Below, one piece after another: positions 53,052 through 63,353 of a stretch of 64,000 nucleotides of DNA. Source of the DNA: Blastocatellia bacterium (GTDB lineage Bacteria; Acidobacteriota; Blastocatellia; Pyrinomonadales; Pyrinomonadaceae); the NCBI GenBank assembly GCA_003168335.1, contig PMSM01000003.1, positions 496,001 to 560,000 of the forward strand, given 5' to 3'. The notes beneath the pieces were generated by a model, which saw only the letters and a list, made by a program, of their open reading frames with translations, was not told the origin of the DNA and searched no databases. Made by a program: the position numbers and the translations under genes. Position 1 is the stretch's first letter, and every line of letters begins with the position of its first letter.

Positions 53052-54155
53052 TCATGCTCGTTTAGCCGCTTCGTACAACGCTTCGCTGAGCTTGCCGGCC
53101 TGGGCGGGTAATCCGTAGTGCTCGACTACATGGCGCCGCCCCGCCGCGCCCATTTCTCGCCGTTTCCCTGCCTCGACGATCAATGTTTCCAAAGCACCAT
53201 ACCACTCGTCATGCGTCGAGGCGAAAAAATGAGTCACGCCGGCCTCCCCAATTTCGGCTGAGCCGCCCACCGGCGTGGCCACATAGGGAATCCCCACCGC
53301 CATGTACTGGACCGCCTTGAAGCCCGATTTGCCCGCGGCCCACCCGGAATACAAAGAAACATCCAGGGGATAAAGCCCAACGTCGATCGATTGAAAATCC
53401 TCGACTTCTCGATCCAGGCTCCACGAAAGATTCTCGACCTCGACGCCCGGAATACTAATCTCGTCTTTTCCTGCGCCGACAATCTTCAGCCTGAATTTAT
53501 GCTTCTCGGCCAGGGAACTCAACGCCGGGAACACCGATTTCAGATAAGGAAACGTCGAGTGTGTTCCAACCCATCCCAACACGATTGGCTCGTTTGCGGC
53601 AAGGCGCGGCGCGGGGCGAAAGATATCGGTGTCAACCACAGTCGGTATGATTCGTGCTTGTGCTCCCTTGCTGGAAACGTATTCCGCGATGGAGCTATTT
53701 CCACAAGTGACGATCGCGGACCATTTGATTAGATCGTCAGTCTTGCTGAACCACTTCAAAAGCTTTCCCAGGCCGCCATAAGTCGGACTAGTATATGAGA
53801 CGTAGGTTGCGTCATCCAAATCAAGGACCATCGGACGCTTCAAAGTGCGAGTCGCCAACCACTCAATCACTGGCGGTCCGAACATCATCGCTTCGCGCTG
53901 AACCAGCACCACATCGGCCCTGGCGGCGGCCACGACGTCGCCCAAACGCAAGACCGCGGACTTTAGCAGCCCGACGGCGGTGCCTGGCAGCGATCCCTGA
54001 TGATACAAGCGTTCAAAGAGTTTCGAGTCAAGAAAGGGATGAATCGTCAAGGTGATGCCGCGCTGGGCCAACGGAGCCACGAACTGCGACAGCCGATAAC
54101 GGGTGGCCGCCGCTTCTGCGGGGTATGACGCTAAACCTAGAACTTTCATGGGCAT
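53052..54155 (-). CDS. Glycosyltransferase family 4
   Basis: A 367-residue GT-B enzyme. The start ATG at 54155 overlaps the stop of the previous gene as TGATG, so translation is coupled. The acceptor half has VVLVQREAMMFGPPVIEWL and the donor half has GWVGTHSTFPYLKSVFPAL and GIPYVATPVGGSAEIGEAGVTHFFAST. It looks like a mannosyl- or galactosyltransferase of the family, without specific substrate evidence. Confidence 0.9.
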   Translation of the reverse strand: MPMKVLGLASYPAEAAATRYRLSQFVAPLAQRGITLTIHPFLDSKLFERLYHQGSLPGTAVGLLKSAVLRLGDVVAAARADVVLVQREAMMFGPPVIEWLATRTLKRPMVLDLDDATYVSYTSPTYGGLGKLLKWFSKTDDLIKWSAIVTCGNSSIAEYVSSKGAQARIIPTVVDTDIFRPAPRLAANEPIVLGWVGTHSTFPYLKSVFPALSSLAEKHKFRLKIVGAGKDEISIPGVEVENLSWSLDREVEDFQSIDVGLYPLDVSLYSGWAAGKSGFKAVQYMAVGIPYVATPVGGSAEIGEAGVTHFFASTHDEWYGALETLIVEAGKRREMGAAGRRHVVEHYGLPAQAGKLSEALYEAAKRA

Positions 54156-55198
54156 CAGCGAGAAAGAGCTGGCGGGGCGGGCTTACGGCCGGTTCCCACC
54201 CAACCGTAAGCGGCGTTGACTTTCGTGCTTTCCAGTTTCGCCCGGAGCAGCCAATCGGCCACCTGTTGCTTCGTGTAGCGGTTCTCAATCGGCGCCGAGA
54301 AGCGATCCAATTGATCGTTCACACAGACGCGAAAGGGAAAGCCGGCGTATTGCTTCATGGGGATTTTTTCCGCGAGCGACTTCAGCCCGGGAATTACTTT
54401 CAGCAACCGATAGGGCCAAACGAAAAACGCAAAAGCAGCTACGGCCGCCGGAAACGCCAGCGCATAAACCATTTTGTGCGGCAATCGCGTGGTTATCTTT
54501 CGCCCCACCGCAGCCATCGCCAGTAGAGCGCGCTTAATGGGTTGTCCCTCGGGACTCCAGTAAAGGTAGATTTGAATTTCACCGCCGGGTTTCAGATACC
54601 TTAACAAATTCTGAAACGCCACTTCCGGATCGGGCAGATGGTGCAGCACTCCAATCGAATAAATGAAATCGAAACTTTCGAGGGCGAAGGGCGGCCGGTG
54701 CAGGTCAGCTTGAATCACCTGCACATTTCCCACTGCCTCAGTATTTTTTTGAGCTACTTCCACGGCTGGGCCAAGATCGATGGCCCAGACCTCGGCCCCG
54801 TACTTGGCAGCATAGTAAGCGAACCGACCATTGCCGCAACCGGCATCCAAAACTTTCTTGCCGCGAAAAAACCCCGGGCCGTGCGGCTGCATGTAATCCA
54901 GAAAGCTCTGGCTCCACTCTTCATACATCTCTGGAAACCGGGCCCACTCGAAACCAAAACTCAGGGCAGTTTCAAGCTGCCGCGCATCTGCACCTTGAGC
55001 TGAACCGTCTCCCAGAAGCGCTTCACGCAAGGGGGAAAGTAGCAGTCGCGGTAGCGAGCGAATTACGGGGAACTCTTCCGCACACCGCGAACATACCAGA
55101 AAGACTTGCGTGCGGTTAGCTCGGTGGTCCAGCCTTAGCCGGGCAAGACATCCGGGGCAACGTAAGGCTTCCGCCAATTCCTGTTCGGATAACGACAT
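54155..55198 (-). CDS. Class I SAM-dependent methyltransferase with Trm112-like zinc head
   Basis: A 347-residue protein. The N-terminal zinc ribbon (Cys14, Cys17, Cys36, Cys39: CPGC and CSRC) resembles Trm112/UPF0434 domains. The methyltransferase core has VLDAGCGNGRFAYYAAKYGAEVWAIDLG, then FDFIYSIGVLHHLPDPEVAFQNLLRYLKPGGEIQIYLYW. The C-terminus has a hydrophobic helix pair (ALAFPAAVAAFAFFVWPYRLL). Target is probably a glycan or lipid in this locus, by context. It lies 8 bases after the next glycosyltransferase. Confidence 0.9.
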   Translation of the reverse strand: MSLSEQELAEALRCPGCLARLRLDHRANRTQVFLVCSRCAEEFPVIRSLPRLLLSPLREALLGDGSAQGADARQLETALSFGFEWARFPEMYEEWSQSFLDYMQPHGPGFFRGKKVLDAGCGNGRFAYYAAKYGAEVWAIDLGPAVEVAQKNTEAVGNVQVIQADLHRPPFALESFDFIYSIGVLHHLPDPEVAFQNLLRYLKPGGEIQIYLYWSPEGQPIKRALLAMAAVGRKITTRLPHKMVYALAFPAAVAAFAFFVWPYRLLKVIPGLKSLAEKIPMKQYAGFPFRVCVNDQLDRFSAPIENRYTKQQVADWLLRAKLESTKVNAAYGWVGTGRKPAPPALSR

Positions 55199-55206
55199 CA
55201 GTCTAT

Positions 55207-56457
55207 TCAGTTTGGGCGGTTGAGAACTTTCTCGTATAAGAGTGCATAGCGTTCTACGCCGATTCGCCGGACGTCCAGGAAACGTTCGGCCACTCTCCGC
55301 GCTCGTTCGCGTGCTTCCTCAGACATCAGGTCTTCAATCGCCACCAAAGCTCTTTTGTATTCGGTCTCATTGAAATCGCGAACGACGGCGCCCACTCTTT
55401 GAGTATCAATGAAGGTATCTGAATCGCCAACACCAGCATTTATCACCACGGGTAGTCCGCACGCCAGATATTCAGCCAGTTTCACCGGCGAGGTGGCAAG
55501 TCGCGAAAAGGTCGGCTTGTAGAACGCGATCCCGGCATCGGAAGCACATAAGTACGTGGGCACCTCCGCCGTCGCCACCGCACGAACACTAAATTGATTT
55601 GGGTTGACCTGGCGGTCCGACATTAGATTTTCTATCAGATTCCGCGAACCGCCAGTCAGCCAGAGGAAGTGACTGTTGGGCTTCATCTTCATGAGTTCCA
55701 CAAAGAAGTCCGCCATTTTGTCTGCGAGATACCAACCACCGACAGAACCACTGTAGACAAGCACAAATCGGTCTTGCAGATTCAACTTCTCGCGTACGCG
55801 CGCGCGATCTTTCACCCTACAGCAGAACAATTCAAGATCCGCGCAACAAGGAACTACTTCATGAATCACTTCCCGATTTCGCAACCCTTTCCAATCTTTG
55901 ATTACCGGCCAGATCTTTTCTGTCAACGTGACAATGCCATCAGAGGCCGTCAGCGCGCGGCTTTCCATCGCCTTGGTCAATCGATACGGGATACCTCCTT
56001 CGCGCCAGTGGCCGGCATCGACATACTCTTCAGCCATTAGGCCCCGCACATCAAAAATCATTTTCAGGTCGAAGCGTTTCTTGAGCGCCAGCGCGATCGT
56101 GGCCGCAATGTGACTGCGCGCATGCACCATCTCGATCCCGTTGCGACGCACGAGCATTTTTCCGTAACGCACGCCGTTAGCGACATCGTAAATCGTGGCG
56201 GGGAGCGAAGGCTTCCGGTGGTAACGAAGCCAATGCCATTCAATCCCAGTCTGCGCCAGTTGTCGGCGAAACTCCTCACAGCGCAGCGGGCCGTCGCCGG
56301 TAAAGGCAGCATCACGCTCGAAACTAAGCAACGTAAATCGCACACCCAGCTTGCTCAGCTCTCGCAAGTAGGGAATCACCTGACTCTGTCCCAACGGCTC
56401 AAGCATTCCGTTATAAGAAATGTAAAGAACGCGTCTGTTCGCGAGAGCCATGGTCAT
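55207..56457 (-). CDS. Glycosyltransferase family 4
   Basis: A 416-residue GT-B enzyme. N-terminal RVLYISYNGMLEPLGQSQVIPYLRELSKLGVRFTLLSFERD and MVHARSHIAATIALALKKRFDLKMIFDVRG; donor domain FVLVYSGSVGGWYLADKMADFFVELMK and LAEYLACGLPVVINAGVGDSDTFI. It lacks the strongest E-x7-E of the family but matches the fold. The last bases of the neighbouring glycosyltransferase overlap its start by 4 bases. Confidence 0.9.
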   Translation of the reverse strand: MTMALANRRVLYISYNGMLEPLGQSQVIPYLRELSKLGVRFTLLSFERDAAFTGDGPLRCEEFRRQLAQTGIEWHWLRYHRKPSLPATIYDVANGVRYGKMLVRRNGIEMVHARSHIAATIALALKKRFDLKMIFDVRGLMAEEYVDAGHWREGGIPYRLTKAMESRALTASDGIVTLTEKIWPVIKDWKGLRNREVIHEVVPCCADLELFCCRVKDRARVREKLNLQDRFVLVYSGSVGGWYLADKMADFFVELMKMKPNSHFLWLTGGSRNLIENLMSDRQVNPNQFSVRAVATAEVPTYLCASDAGIAFYKPTFSRLATSPVKLAEYLACGLPVVINAGVGDSDTFIDTQRVGAVVRDFNETEYKRALVAIEDLMSEEARERARRVAERFLDVRRIGVERYALLYEKVLNRPN

Positions 56458-57467
56458 TTCGTCGTGGCAAGGTGAAGCTTATCGAAGAGGAGCCAACTGA
56501 TACTTCCCACAAAAGCGGCAGCATCCAGCGTAGCAATGATCACCACTACCAGCAACAGCCGAAGAATACTGCGAGTAATTCCGGCTGGAGATAAATGTCG
56601 GTTTCGATGCAGCGCTCGGATCGCGCGCATAACCAGTTGGGCCAGGCCGAGTAATAGTGGAACAGCCAGCCATTCAACTCCCAGCAAGACCGCCGGCACG
56701 GCGGCGATTCCCATTAACGCATACCTTTGGAAAATGGTCGCCTGCCACTTGCGCCACAGGCCAGCACGGATGTTATTGCGCGAGTAGGTAACGAATCGTC
56801 TGAAAGTCTTCCAGAGTCCGGGCTGGATAGTCCAGTAAACTACAGCCTTCGGCGCCCGGGCGATGCGATAACCCTCCGCTTCAATCCGGTTCATAAAAAC
56901 CAGATCCTCCGCCGAACGTAAATGTTCGGGGAAACCGCCCACACCCTCCCACACGGTCCGCCGCATCAATGCCGACACAATTGAAAGTGGACGCGCCGGT
57001 CCATTCGGCGTGAGGGTCGTCACCGGGACATACGCAATCGCCGCGCACTCCCTGAAAAAGCTGTCAACGACTGGTTCGTATGATCCAAATACAACCGCCG
57101 TAGCGTCATCATCCCCTGCTTTGCCCGCCAATTCAGCCAGCCAATCAGGCGCGGGCCTGGTACCGGCATCCGTGAAAGCGATCCAATCGCATCGCGCATT
57201 TTCAACTCCGACATTCCGGGCCCGTCCCGGCAAAGAATCCCGTTCGCGAACCAGCTTTACCGGCGCCCCGCGGCCAATAAACTCTTCGATGATCTCTCTG
57301 GTGGCGTCGATCGATCCGCCGTCGGTAATCACAATTTCGTTTGGCGGCAAAGTCTGACTCAGCAACCCTTCCAGCAAAATGCGGATCGACTCTTCCTCGT
57401 CGCGCACCGGGACGACGACGCTGATCTCAATAGCGTTTGGGTCTGAGGGCTTAACAGAGTGCTCCAC
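56454..57467 (-). CDS. Glycosyltransferase family 2
   Basis: A 337-residue GT-A enzyme with the nucleotide-sugar fold ISVVVPVRDEEESIRILLEGLLSQTLPPNEIVITDGGSIDATREI and the DxD-like IAFTDAGTRPAPDWL, plus two C-terminal membrane helices (ALMGIAAVPAVLLGVEWLAVPLLLGLAQLVM and SILRLLLVVVIIATLDAAAFVGSISWLLF). Such membrane-tailed GT2 enzymes act on lipid-linked acceptors. Its final codons overlap the start of the downstream GT4 gene by 4 bases. Confidence 0.92.
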   Translation of the reverse strand: MEHSVKPSDPNAIEISVVVPVRDEEESIRILLEGLLSQTLPPNEIVITDGGSIDATREIIEEFIGRGAPVKLVRERDSLPGRARNVGVENARCDWIAFTDAGTRPAPDWLAELAGKAGDDDATAVVFGSYEPVVDSFFRECAAIAYVPVTTLTPNGPARPLSIVSALMRRTVWEGVGGFPEHLRSAEDLVFMNRIEAEGYRIARAPKAVVYWTIQPGLWKTFRRFVTYSRNNIRAGLWRKWQATIFQRYALMGIAAVPAVLLGVEWLAVPLLLGLAQLVMRAIRALHRNRHLSPAGITRSILRLLLVVVIIATLDAAAFVGSISWLLFDKLHLATTK

Positions 57468-57525
57468 GGGTCGAGATGCTAACAGAAGTTAGAGTAATAA
57501 ATACAAACCAAACCGGCAGGTCCAA

Positions 57526-59451
57526 TCAATCAAGCCCAAACTCACTCTTCCAATCCGTCTTCTCGGCAAACTTTGGCTGGTCTTTCTTGTCCAGCACGCA
57601 GGTTTCGAGCACCAGATAGTCCATCTCAGTACGCATAAAGCAACGATAGCTGTCTTCCGGCATGCACACGATCGGTTCGCCGCGCACATTGAAACTGGTG
57701 TTGACGATGACGGGGCATCCCGTCTTTTGACGAAAGGCTTCGATGATCTCCCAGTAGAGCGGATTGGTTTCGCGCCTGACGGTTTGAATGCGCGCCGAGT
57801 AATCCACATGCGTCACGGCGGGAATCTCGGACCTCTTGATGTTCAGTTTGCTAATTCCGAAAAGCCCTTTTTCCTCTTCGCTCATTTTGCGACGACGACT
57901 CGCGACTACATCTGCAACCAGCATCATGTAGGGGCTGTCATAGTCCAGCTCGAACCATTCGGCAACATGCTCGCGCAAAACGCTGGGCGCAAACGGGCGA
58001 AAGCTCTCGCGATACTTGATCTTCAAATTCATGGCCGACTGCATCTCAGCCGAGCGAGCGTCGCCGATGATGCTGCGCGCTCCCAGAGCACGCGGCCCAA
58101 ATTCCATCCGGCCCTGGTGCAAGCCTACGATTTTCTCGTCGGCCAAAAACTGCGCCACAACTTCCGGCAGTTGCTCGCGCGAGTATTTCTTGTAAGGCAG
58201 ATTTCCTGACTGAAGAAATTCTTCGATCTCCGCAACCGAGCTCTGTGGCCCCAGATACGAGCCTTTCATTCCATCGGCGTAAGGGGGCAAGTCGTTGCTA
58301 TTTTCATCTCGCCCTGAGCGCCACGTGCCCGCTTGCTCTGCGCTCACTCGCGGCTTTTCTAAATACCGGTGCCAGACCGCCAAGGCAATGCCAAGCGCTC
58401 CGCCCGCGTCGCCTGCAGCCGGCTGAATCCAGATGTCCTCAAAAGGACTCTCGCGCAGCAGGCGCCCATTGGCCACGCAGTTCAAGGCCACACCGCCGGC
58501 CATGCAAAGCCGTTTCATGCCGGTCTCCCTGTAAACAAAGCCGGCCATCTTGAGCATTGCTTCTTCAGTGATGACCTGAATACTGCGGGCCAGGTCCATC
58601 TCGCGCTGCGTGATCTTCGACTCAGGCCGGCGCGGAGGACCACCGAAAATCTTATCGAACGCGCGATTGGTCATCCGCAAACCCTGCGAGTAACTGAAAT
58701 ACTCGTGGTTCATGCGGATGCTTCCGTCATCGCGGACCTCTGCGAGTTTGTCTTTGATCAGCGTGGCATACTTTGGCTCGCCGTACGGCGCCAGGCCCAT
58801 GACTTTGTATTCGCCGCTGTTAACTTTGAATCCGGTGTAGTAAGTAAAAGCGCTGTAGAGCAAGCCCAGGCTGTCGGGAAAACGTAATTCCTTCAGCAGC
58901 GTTATCTCGTTTCCTTTGCCTATGCCGATCGAGCTGGTAGCCCACTCACCCACGCCATCAATCGTGAGAATGGCAGCTTCCTCGAAAGGCGATGGGTAGA
59001 AAGCGCTGGCCGCATGACTTTCGTGGTGATCTCCGAACAGCAGTTTCCACTCAAACTTTTTCCCAGCCTTCTTCGCCGCTCGCTCGTCCGCGATGCCATC
59101 GGCTTTGGCCATCTCAGTACGAATCAGATCCGGCATCCACAACTTCTCTTTCATCCACAGTGGCATGGACTTGAGAAACGATCGAAATCCGGCGGGCGCG
59201 TAATCCAGATAAGTTTCCAGCAGGCGATCGAATTTCAGCAGCGGCTTATCATAGAAGCCGACATAGTCGAGCTGTTCGGCAGTGATCGCTGCTTCCTTCA
59301 GGCAATAGCGAGCAGCGTGCACGGGAAAACTGTAATCATGCTTGATGCGGGTGAAGCGCTCTTCCTGGGCGGCAGCAATGATCTCGCCGTCTCTGACCAG
59401 GCAGGCGGCAGAGTCATGATAGAACGCAGAGATACCAAGAATTGTTGACAC
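57526..59451 (-). CDS. NodU/CmcH-type carbamoyltransferase
   Basis: A 641-residue enzyme that uses carbamoyl phosphate to carbamoylate a hydroxyl group. The N-terminal ASKHA-like domain begins with ILGISAFYHDSAACLVRDGEIIAAAQEERFTRIKHDYSFPVHAARYCL, contains GDHHESHAASAFYPSPFEEAAILTIDGVGEWATSS, and the C-terminal YrdC-like domain has LHQGRMEFGPRALGARSIIGDAR. The trio with DUF5989 and SxtJ downstream recurs in other genomes and here presumably modifies a sugar of the surface glycan. Confidence 0.95.
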   Translation of the reverse strand: MSTILGISAFYHDSAACLVRDGEIIAAAQEERFTRIKHDYSFPVHAARYCLKEAAITAEQLDYVGFYDKPLLKFDRLLETYLDYAPAGFRSFLKSMPLWMKEKLWMPDLIRTEMAKADGIADERAAKKAGKKFEWKLLFGDHHESHAASAFYPSPFEEAAILTIDGVGEWATSSIGIGKGNEITLLKELRFPDSLGLLYSAFTYYTGFKVNSGEYKVMGLAPYGEPKYATLIKDKLAEVRDDGSIRMNHEYFSYSQGLRMTNRAFDKIFGGPPRRPESKITQREMDLARSIQVITEEAMLKMAGFVYRETGMKRLCMAGGVALNCVANGRLLRESPFEDIWIQPAAGDAGGALGIALAVWHRYLEKPRVSAEQAGTWRSGRDENSNDLPPYADGMKGSYLGPQSSVAEIEEFLQSGNLPYKKYSREQLPEVVAQFLADEKIVGLHQGRMEFGPRALGARSIIGDARSAEMQSAMNLKIKYRESFRPFAPSVLREHVAEWFELDYDSPYMMLVADVVASRRRKMSEEEKGLFGISKLNIKRSEIPAVTHVDYSARIQTVRRETNPLYWEIIEAFRQKTGCPVIVNTSFNVRGEPIVCMPEDSYRCFMRTEMDYLVLETCVLDKKDQPKFAEKTDWKSEFGLD

Positions 59452-59476
59452 TTGTACGCGCGAAAGGAGGCTACGT

Positions 59477-59635
59477 TCAGAAGAGTGTGTAGATGAAAGG
59501 CGCGATCGCCGAGCCTTTTGCCAGCACCAGCAACACCCCGAACAGGACCAGAGTAATCACGATTGGCGCCAGCCAATACTTCTTGTTCTGTTTCATGAAC
59601 TCCCAGAGTTCGCTGACTACTTGTACCTTTGACAT
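59477..59635 (-). CDS. DUF5989 small membrane protein
   Basis: A 52-residue protein read by me from the minus strand: a short N-terminal helix (VSELWEFMKQNKKYWLAP) and one hydrophobic helix (IVITLVLFGVLLVLA), ending SAIAPFIYTLF. GAGGAG lies six bases before the ATG at 59635. Matches the DUF5989 family, which occurs with NodU-type carbamoyltransferases and SxtJ. The gap to the carbamoyltransferase ATG is 25 bases. Confidence 0.88.
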   Translation of the reverse strand: MSKVQVVSELWEFMKQNKKYWLAPIVITLVLFGVLLVLAKGSAIAPFIYTLF

Positions 59636-59644
59636 CTCGGCTCC

Positions 59645-60058
59645 TCAGAACATCTTTTCGTAGTGGCGCGGATCCCGCTGCCGTTCTGAATAGGGCTTCC
59701 AGTAAGAATCACCCGGGGCCGCGCGCCGGTGCAGCGGGTCCCAGCCAAACCAGCGCTTGACTACGCCTATCGGCGTGACGATGACAAAAAAGACGAACGC
59801 CAGGATAATACGCGTTGTCACAAACGACAGCGCTTCGGCGAAAGCCATCCACGCCTTGTTTGGCAGCACCAGGGCCTGCGGGAGCACGAGACCGAGCAAG
59901 ACAAGCGCCGTGCCCACGGGCATCGTGATCTGCGAAACGTGGGAAAACTTTCCGCGGTACTGCCACCACAAGCTGAGCAGCAACAGCACGCCACCGACGA
60001 TCAAACCAAACTCTCGCTCTGCTCGCCAGGATCGTTTCCTTGTGATGGGTTCGGGCAT
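59645..60058 (-). CDS. SxtJ-family membrane protein
   Basis: A 137-residue protein with three hydrophobic helices (FGLIVGGVLLLLSLWWQY, GTALVLLGLVLPQALVL, RIILAFVFFVIVTPIGVVKRWFGWDPL) and the tail YWKPYSERQRDPRHYEKMF, the pattern of SxtJ proteins named after the saxitoxin cluster. It is 9 bases before the DUF5989 gene and is presumed to act with the carbamoyltransferase. Its individual role is not known. Confidence 0.9.
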   Translation of the reverse strand: MPEPITRKRSWRAEREFGLIVGGVLLLLSLWWQYRGKFSHVSQITMPVGTALVLLGLVLPQALVLPNKAWMAFAEALSFVTTRIILAFVFFVIVTPIGVVKRWFGWDPLHRRAAPGDSYWKPYSERQRDPRHYEKMF

Positions 60059-60064
60059 TTCTTC

Positions 60065-60946
60065 TCAACCAGCATCGGGTACGGAGCCGTTAGTCGTAAG
60101 CTTGCGGAGGCAGCCCCAGAACGGTCTCTGGGCGAGACCCTCGGGATATGTCGCCAGCGCGCGCATCAACCAACGCGCACCTTCCTTTTTGTTGCCGGTT
60201 TCGGTCGCCGCATACGAACGGCGCAGATATCTCGTCGACCGGCACCAACGCCGATCAGCGCCGGTAAGTCGGTCTTCATACACTTTAGCACTGCGTTCGA
60301 ACTCTTCGGCAAAATACCGGCCTTCAGCCACGGTCTTGCTGAAAGCGTGCAGGCGATAAGCGGCAAACGGCAGCGGAATGTGTTCACATCTGTGACCGGC
60401 CAATAACAGTCGCACGTATAAATCGTGATCGAAATCGTAGGGCCAGCCCTCGTCAAAACCGCCTTCGACCAATTCCCGTCTCCAGAAATGTCCCGGCTGA
60501 GCTGCGGTATAGGCCCATGACAAGCAATGCGCGGCCGACCGTGGCACCACCGACTGAATCAGTTCGGTAGCGTGACCCTCGCCAAACATTATCGTATCGC
60601 CGCAGACCCATTCAGTTTGGGGATACGCCTCAAAATATTCCGCCACGGCGGCGAATGTCCCCGGCAAATAGACATCGTCACTGTTGATGAACGCAAAGAT
60701 GTCGCCGGACGCGCGCTCCAGCCCTTTGTTAATCGCTTGGACCTGCCCGCGGTCCTTCTCGCTAATCCAGTACGCCAATCTGTTTTGATAGCGGCGAATA
60801 ATCTCGACAGTTTCGTCGGTGCTGCCACCATCGATCACGATGTATTCGAGATTGGGATAATTTTGATTGAGCACTGACAGAATCGTCTCTTCCAGGAACC
60901 GGCCCTGATTGAACGATGGCGTGACAATGCTGATCTTTGGTGGCAT
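60065..60946 (-). CDS. Glycosyltransferase family 2 (WcaA-like)
   Basis: A 293-residue GT-A enzyme: ISIVTPSFNQGRFLEETILSVLNQNYPNLEYIVIDGGSTDETVEIIRRY, with IFAFINSDDVYLPG holding the DxD-like motif and GHFWRRELVEGGFDEGWPYDFDHDLYVRLL the acceptor site. It transfers an unidentified sugar. Six bases separate it from the SxtJ gene on the same strand, so it belongs to the same operon. Confidence 0.93.
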   Translation of the reverse strand: MPPKISIVTPSFNQGRFLEETILSVLNQNYPNLEYIVIDGGSTDETVEIIRRYQNRLAYWISEKDRGQVQAINKGLERASGDIFAFINSDDVYLPGTFAAVAEYFEAYPQTEWVCGDTIMFGEGHATELIQSVVPRSAAHCLSWAYTAAQPGHFWRRELVEGGFDEGWPYDFDHDLYVRLLLAGHRCEHIPLPFAAYRLHAFSKTVAEGRYFAEEFERSAKVYEDRLTGADRRWCRSTRYLRRSYAATETGNKKEGARWLMRALATYPEGLAQRPFWGCLRKLTTNGSVPDAG

Positions 60947-60958
60947 GGAAAATCGAAG

Positions 60959-62104
<1,146 letters not shown>

Positions 62105-62134
62105 TTACCGGCAATCGACTAATCAGGATTCATA

Positions 62135-63181
62135 ATGACTAAGACCGCTTTGATATCAGGTATTACCGGGCAGGACGGCTCGTTTTTGGCTGAGGTGCTG
62201 CTCGAAAAAGGCTACGATGTTTACGGAATCATTCGTCGCTCGTCTTCCTTCAACACGGACCGTATCGACCATCTCTATCAGGATCCGCATGAGAAAGGGA
62301 CGCGCTTGCGTTTGCTCTACGGCGACTTAAACGACTCCAGTTCGCTGAATACGATTCTGCGCCAGGTGCAGCCGGACGAGATCTACAACCTCGGCGCACA
62401 ATCGCACGTGCGCGTGAGTTTCGACATTCCCGAATACACCGGCGAAGTCACCGGGCTCGGCGCGGTTCGTTTTCTTGAAGCCATTCGCGAAACCGGTATC
62501 AAGCCCAGGTTCTATCAGGCTTCGTCTTCCGAGCTTTTCGGCAACGCCTTTGAGACCCCCCAAACCGAAGCGACACCCTTTCACCCTCGCTCTCCTTACG
62601 GCTGCGCGAAGGCCTATGCCTACTACATCACGGTCAACTATCGCGAATCGTATGGGCTGTTCGCTAGCAATGGAATACTTTTCAATCATGAGTCGGAGCG
62701 TCGCGGCGAAACGTTCGTGTCGCGCAAAATTACGCGCGCCGCGACCCGCATCAAGCTCGGATTGCAAGACAAACTTTATATGGGCAACCTCGACGCGCGG
62801 CGTGACTGGGGCTATGCGCGCGATTATGTCGAAGCGATGTGGCTGATCATGAACGCCGACGAGCCGGATGACTATGTGGTGGCCACCGGCGAAACGCATT
62901 CGGTTCGTGAATTTCTCGAGAAGACGTTTGGCTATCTGGACCTCGACTGGGAAAAATATGTCGAGATCGATCCGCGATACTTCCGCCCGGCCGAAGTCGA
63001 TCTGCTGCTTGGCGATGCGAGCAAAGTTCGTCGCCAGCTCGGTTGGGAACCGAAGGTGACGTTCGACGGCCTCGTGAAATTGATGACTGACTACGACCTG
63101 CAACTGGCGAAACAGGAAGCCGAAGCTCGCGAGTTGAAACATACCTCAACTACAAATAAAGCGCGCTGGGGATCAATGTAG
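62135..63181 (+). CDS. gmd: GDP-mannose 4,6-dehydratase
   Basis: A 348-residue enzyme that converts GDP-mannose into GDP-4-keto-6-deoxymannose. Motifs: [39 protein letters not shown] at the N-terminus, [82 protein letters not shown]. It is divergent from the epimerase/reductase gene 178 bases away, and both would feed GDP-L-fucose to the glycan locus. A bidirectional terminator follows. Confidence 0.95.
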   Translation: MTKTALISGITGQDGSFLAEVLLEKGYDVYGIIRRSSSFNTDRIDHLYQDPHEKGTRLRLLYGDLNDSSSLNTILRQVQPDEIYNLGAQSHVRVSFDIPEYTGEVTGLGAVRFLEAIRETGIKPRFYQASSSELFGNAFETPQTEATPFHPRSPYGCAKAYAYYITVNYRESYGLFASNGILFNHESERRGETFVSRKITRAATRIKLGLQDKLYMGNLDARRDWGYARDYVEAMWLIMNADEPDDYVVATGETHSVREFLEKTFGYLDLDWEKYVEIDPRYFRPAEVDLLLGDASKVRRQLGWEPKVTFDGLVKLMTDYDLQLAKQEAEARELKHTSTTNKARWGSM

Positions 63182-63220
63182 TCTCACCTTCTTTAGTATC
63201 GTGCGCCACGAGGATCAAAA

Positions 63221-63246
63221 AAAGGCCCTGACTATTCAGGGCCTTT
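63221..63246. terminator. Bidirectional rho-independent terminator
   Basis: AAAGGCCCTG and CAGGGCCTTT flank ACTATT, with A-rich sequence to the left and TTTCTTGTT to the right. It lies between gmd and the oppositely oriented oxidoreductase gene. Confidence 0.88.
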
Positions 63247-63353
63247 CTTGTTGGCCAGAAAGAGCTGACCGGGGCAGCCTGGCGTTACTTAGGGAATAGA
63301 CTGCACGGGACTGGATGGTGGCCGCTGAACTGGAAGTTTGATCCAACAGTATT

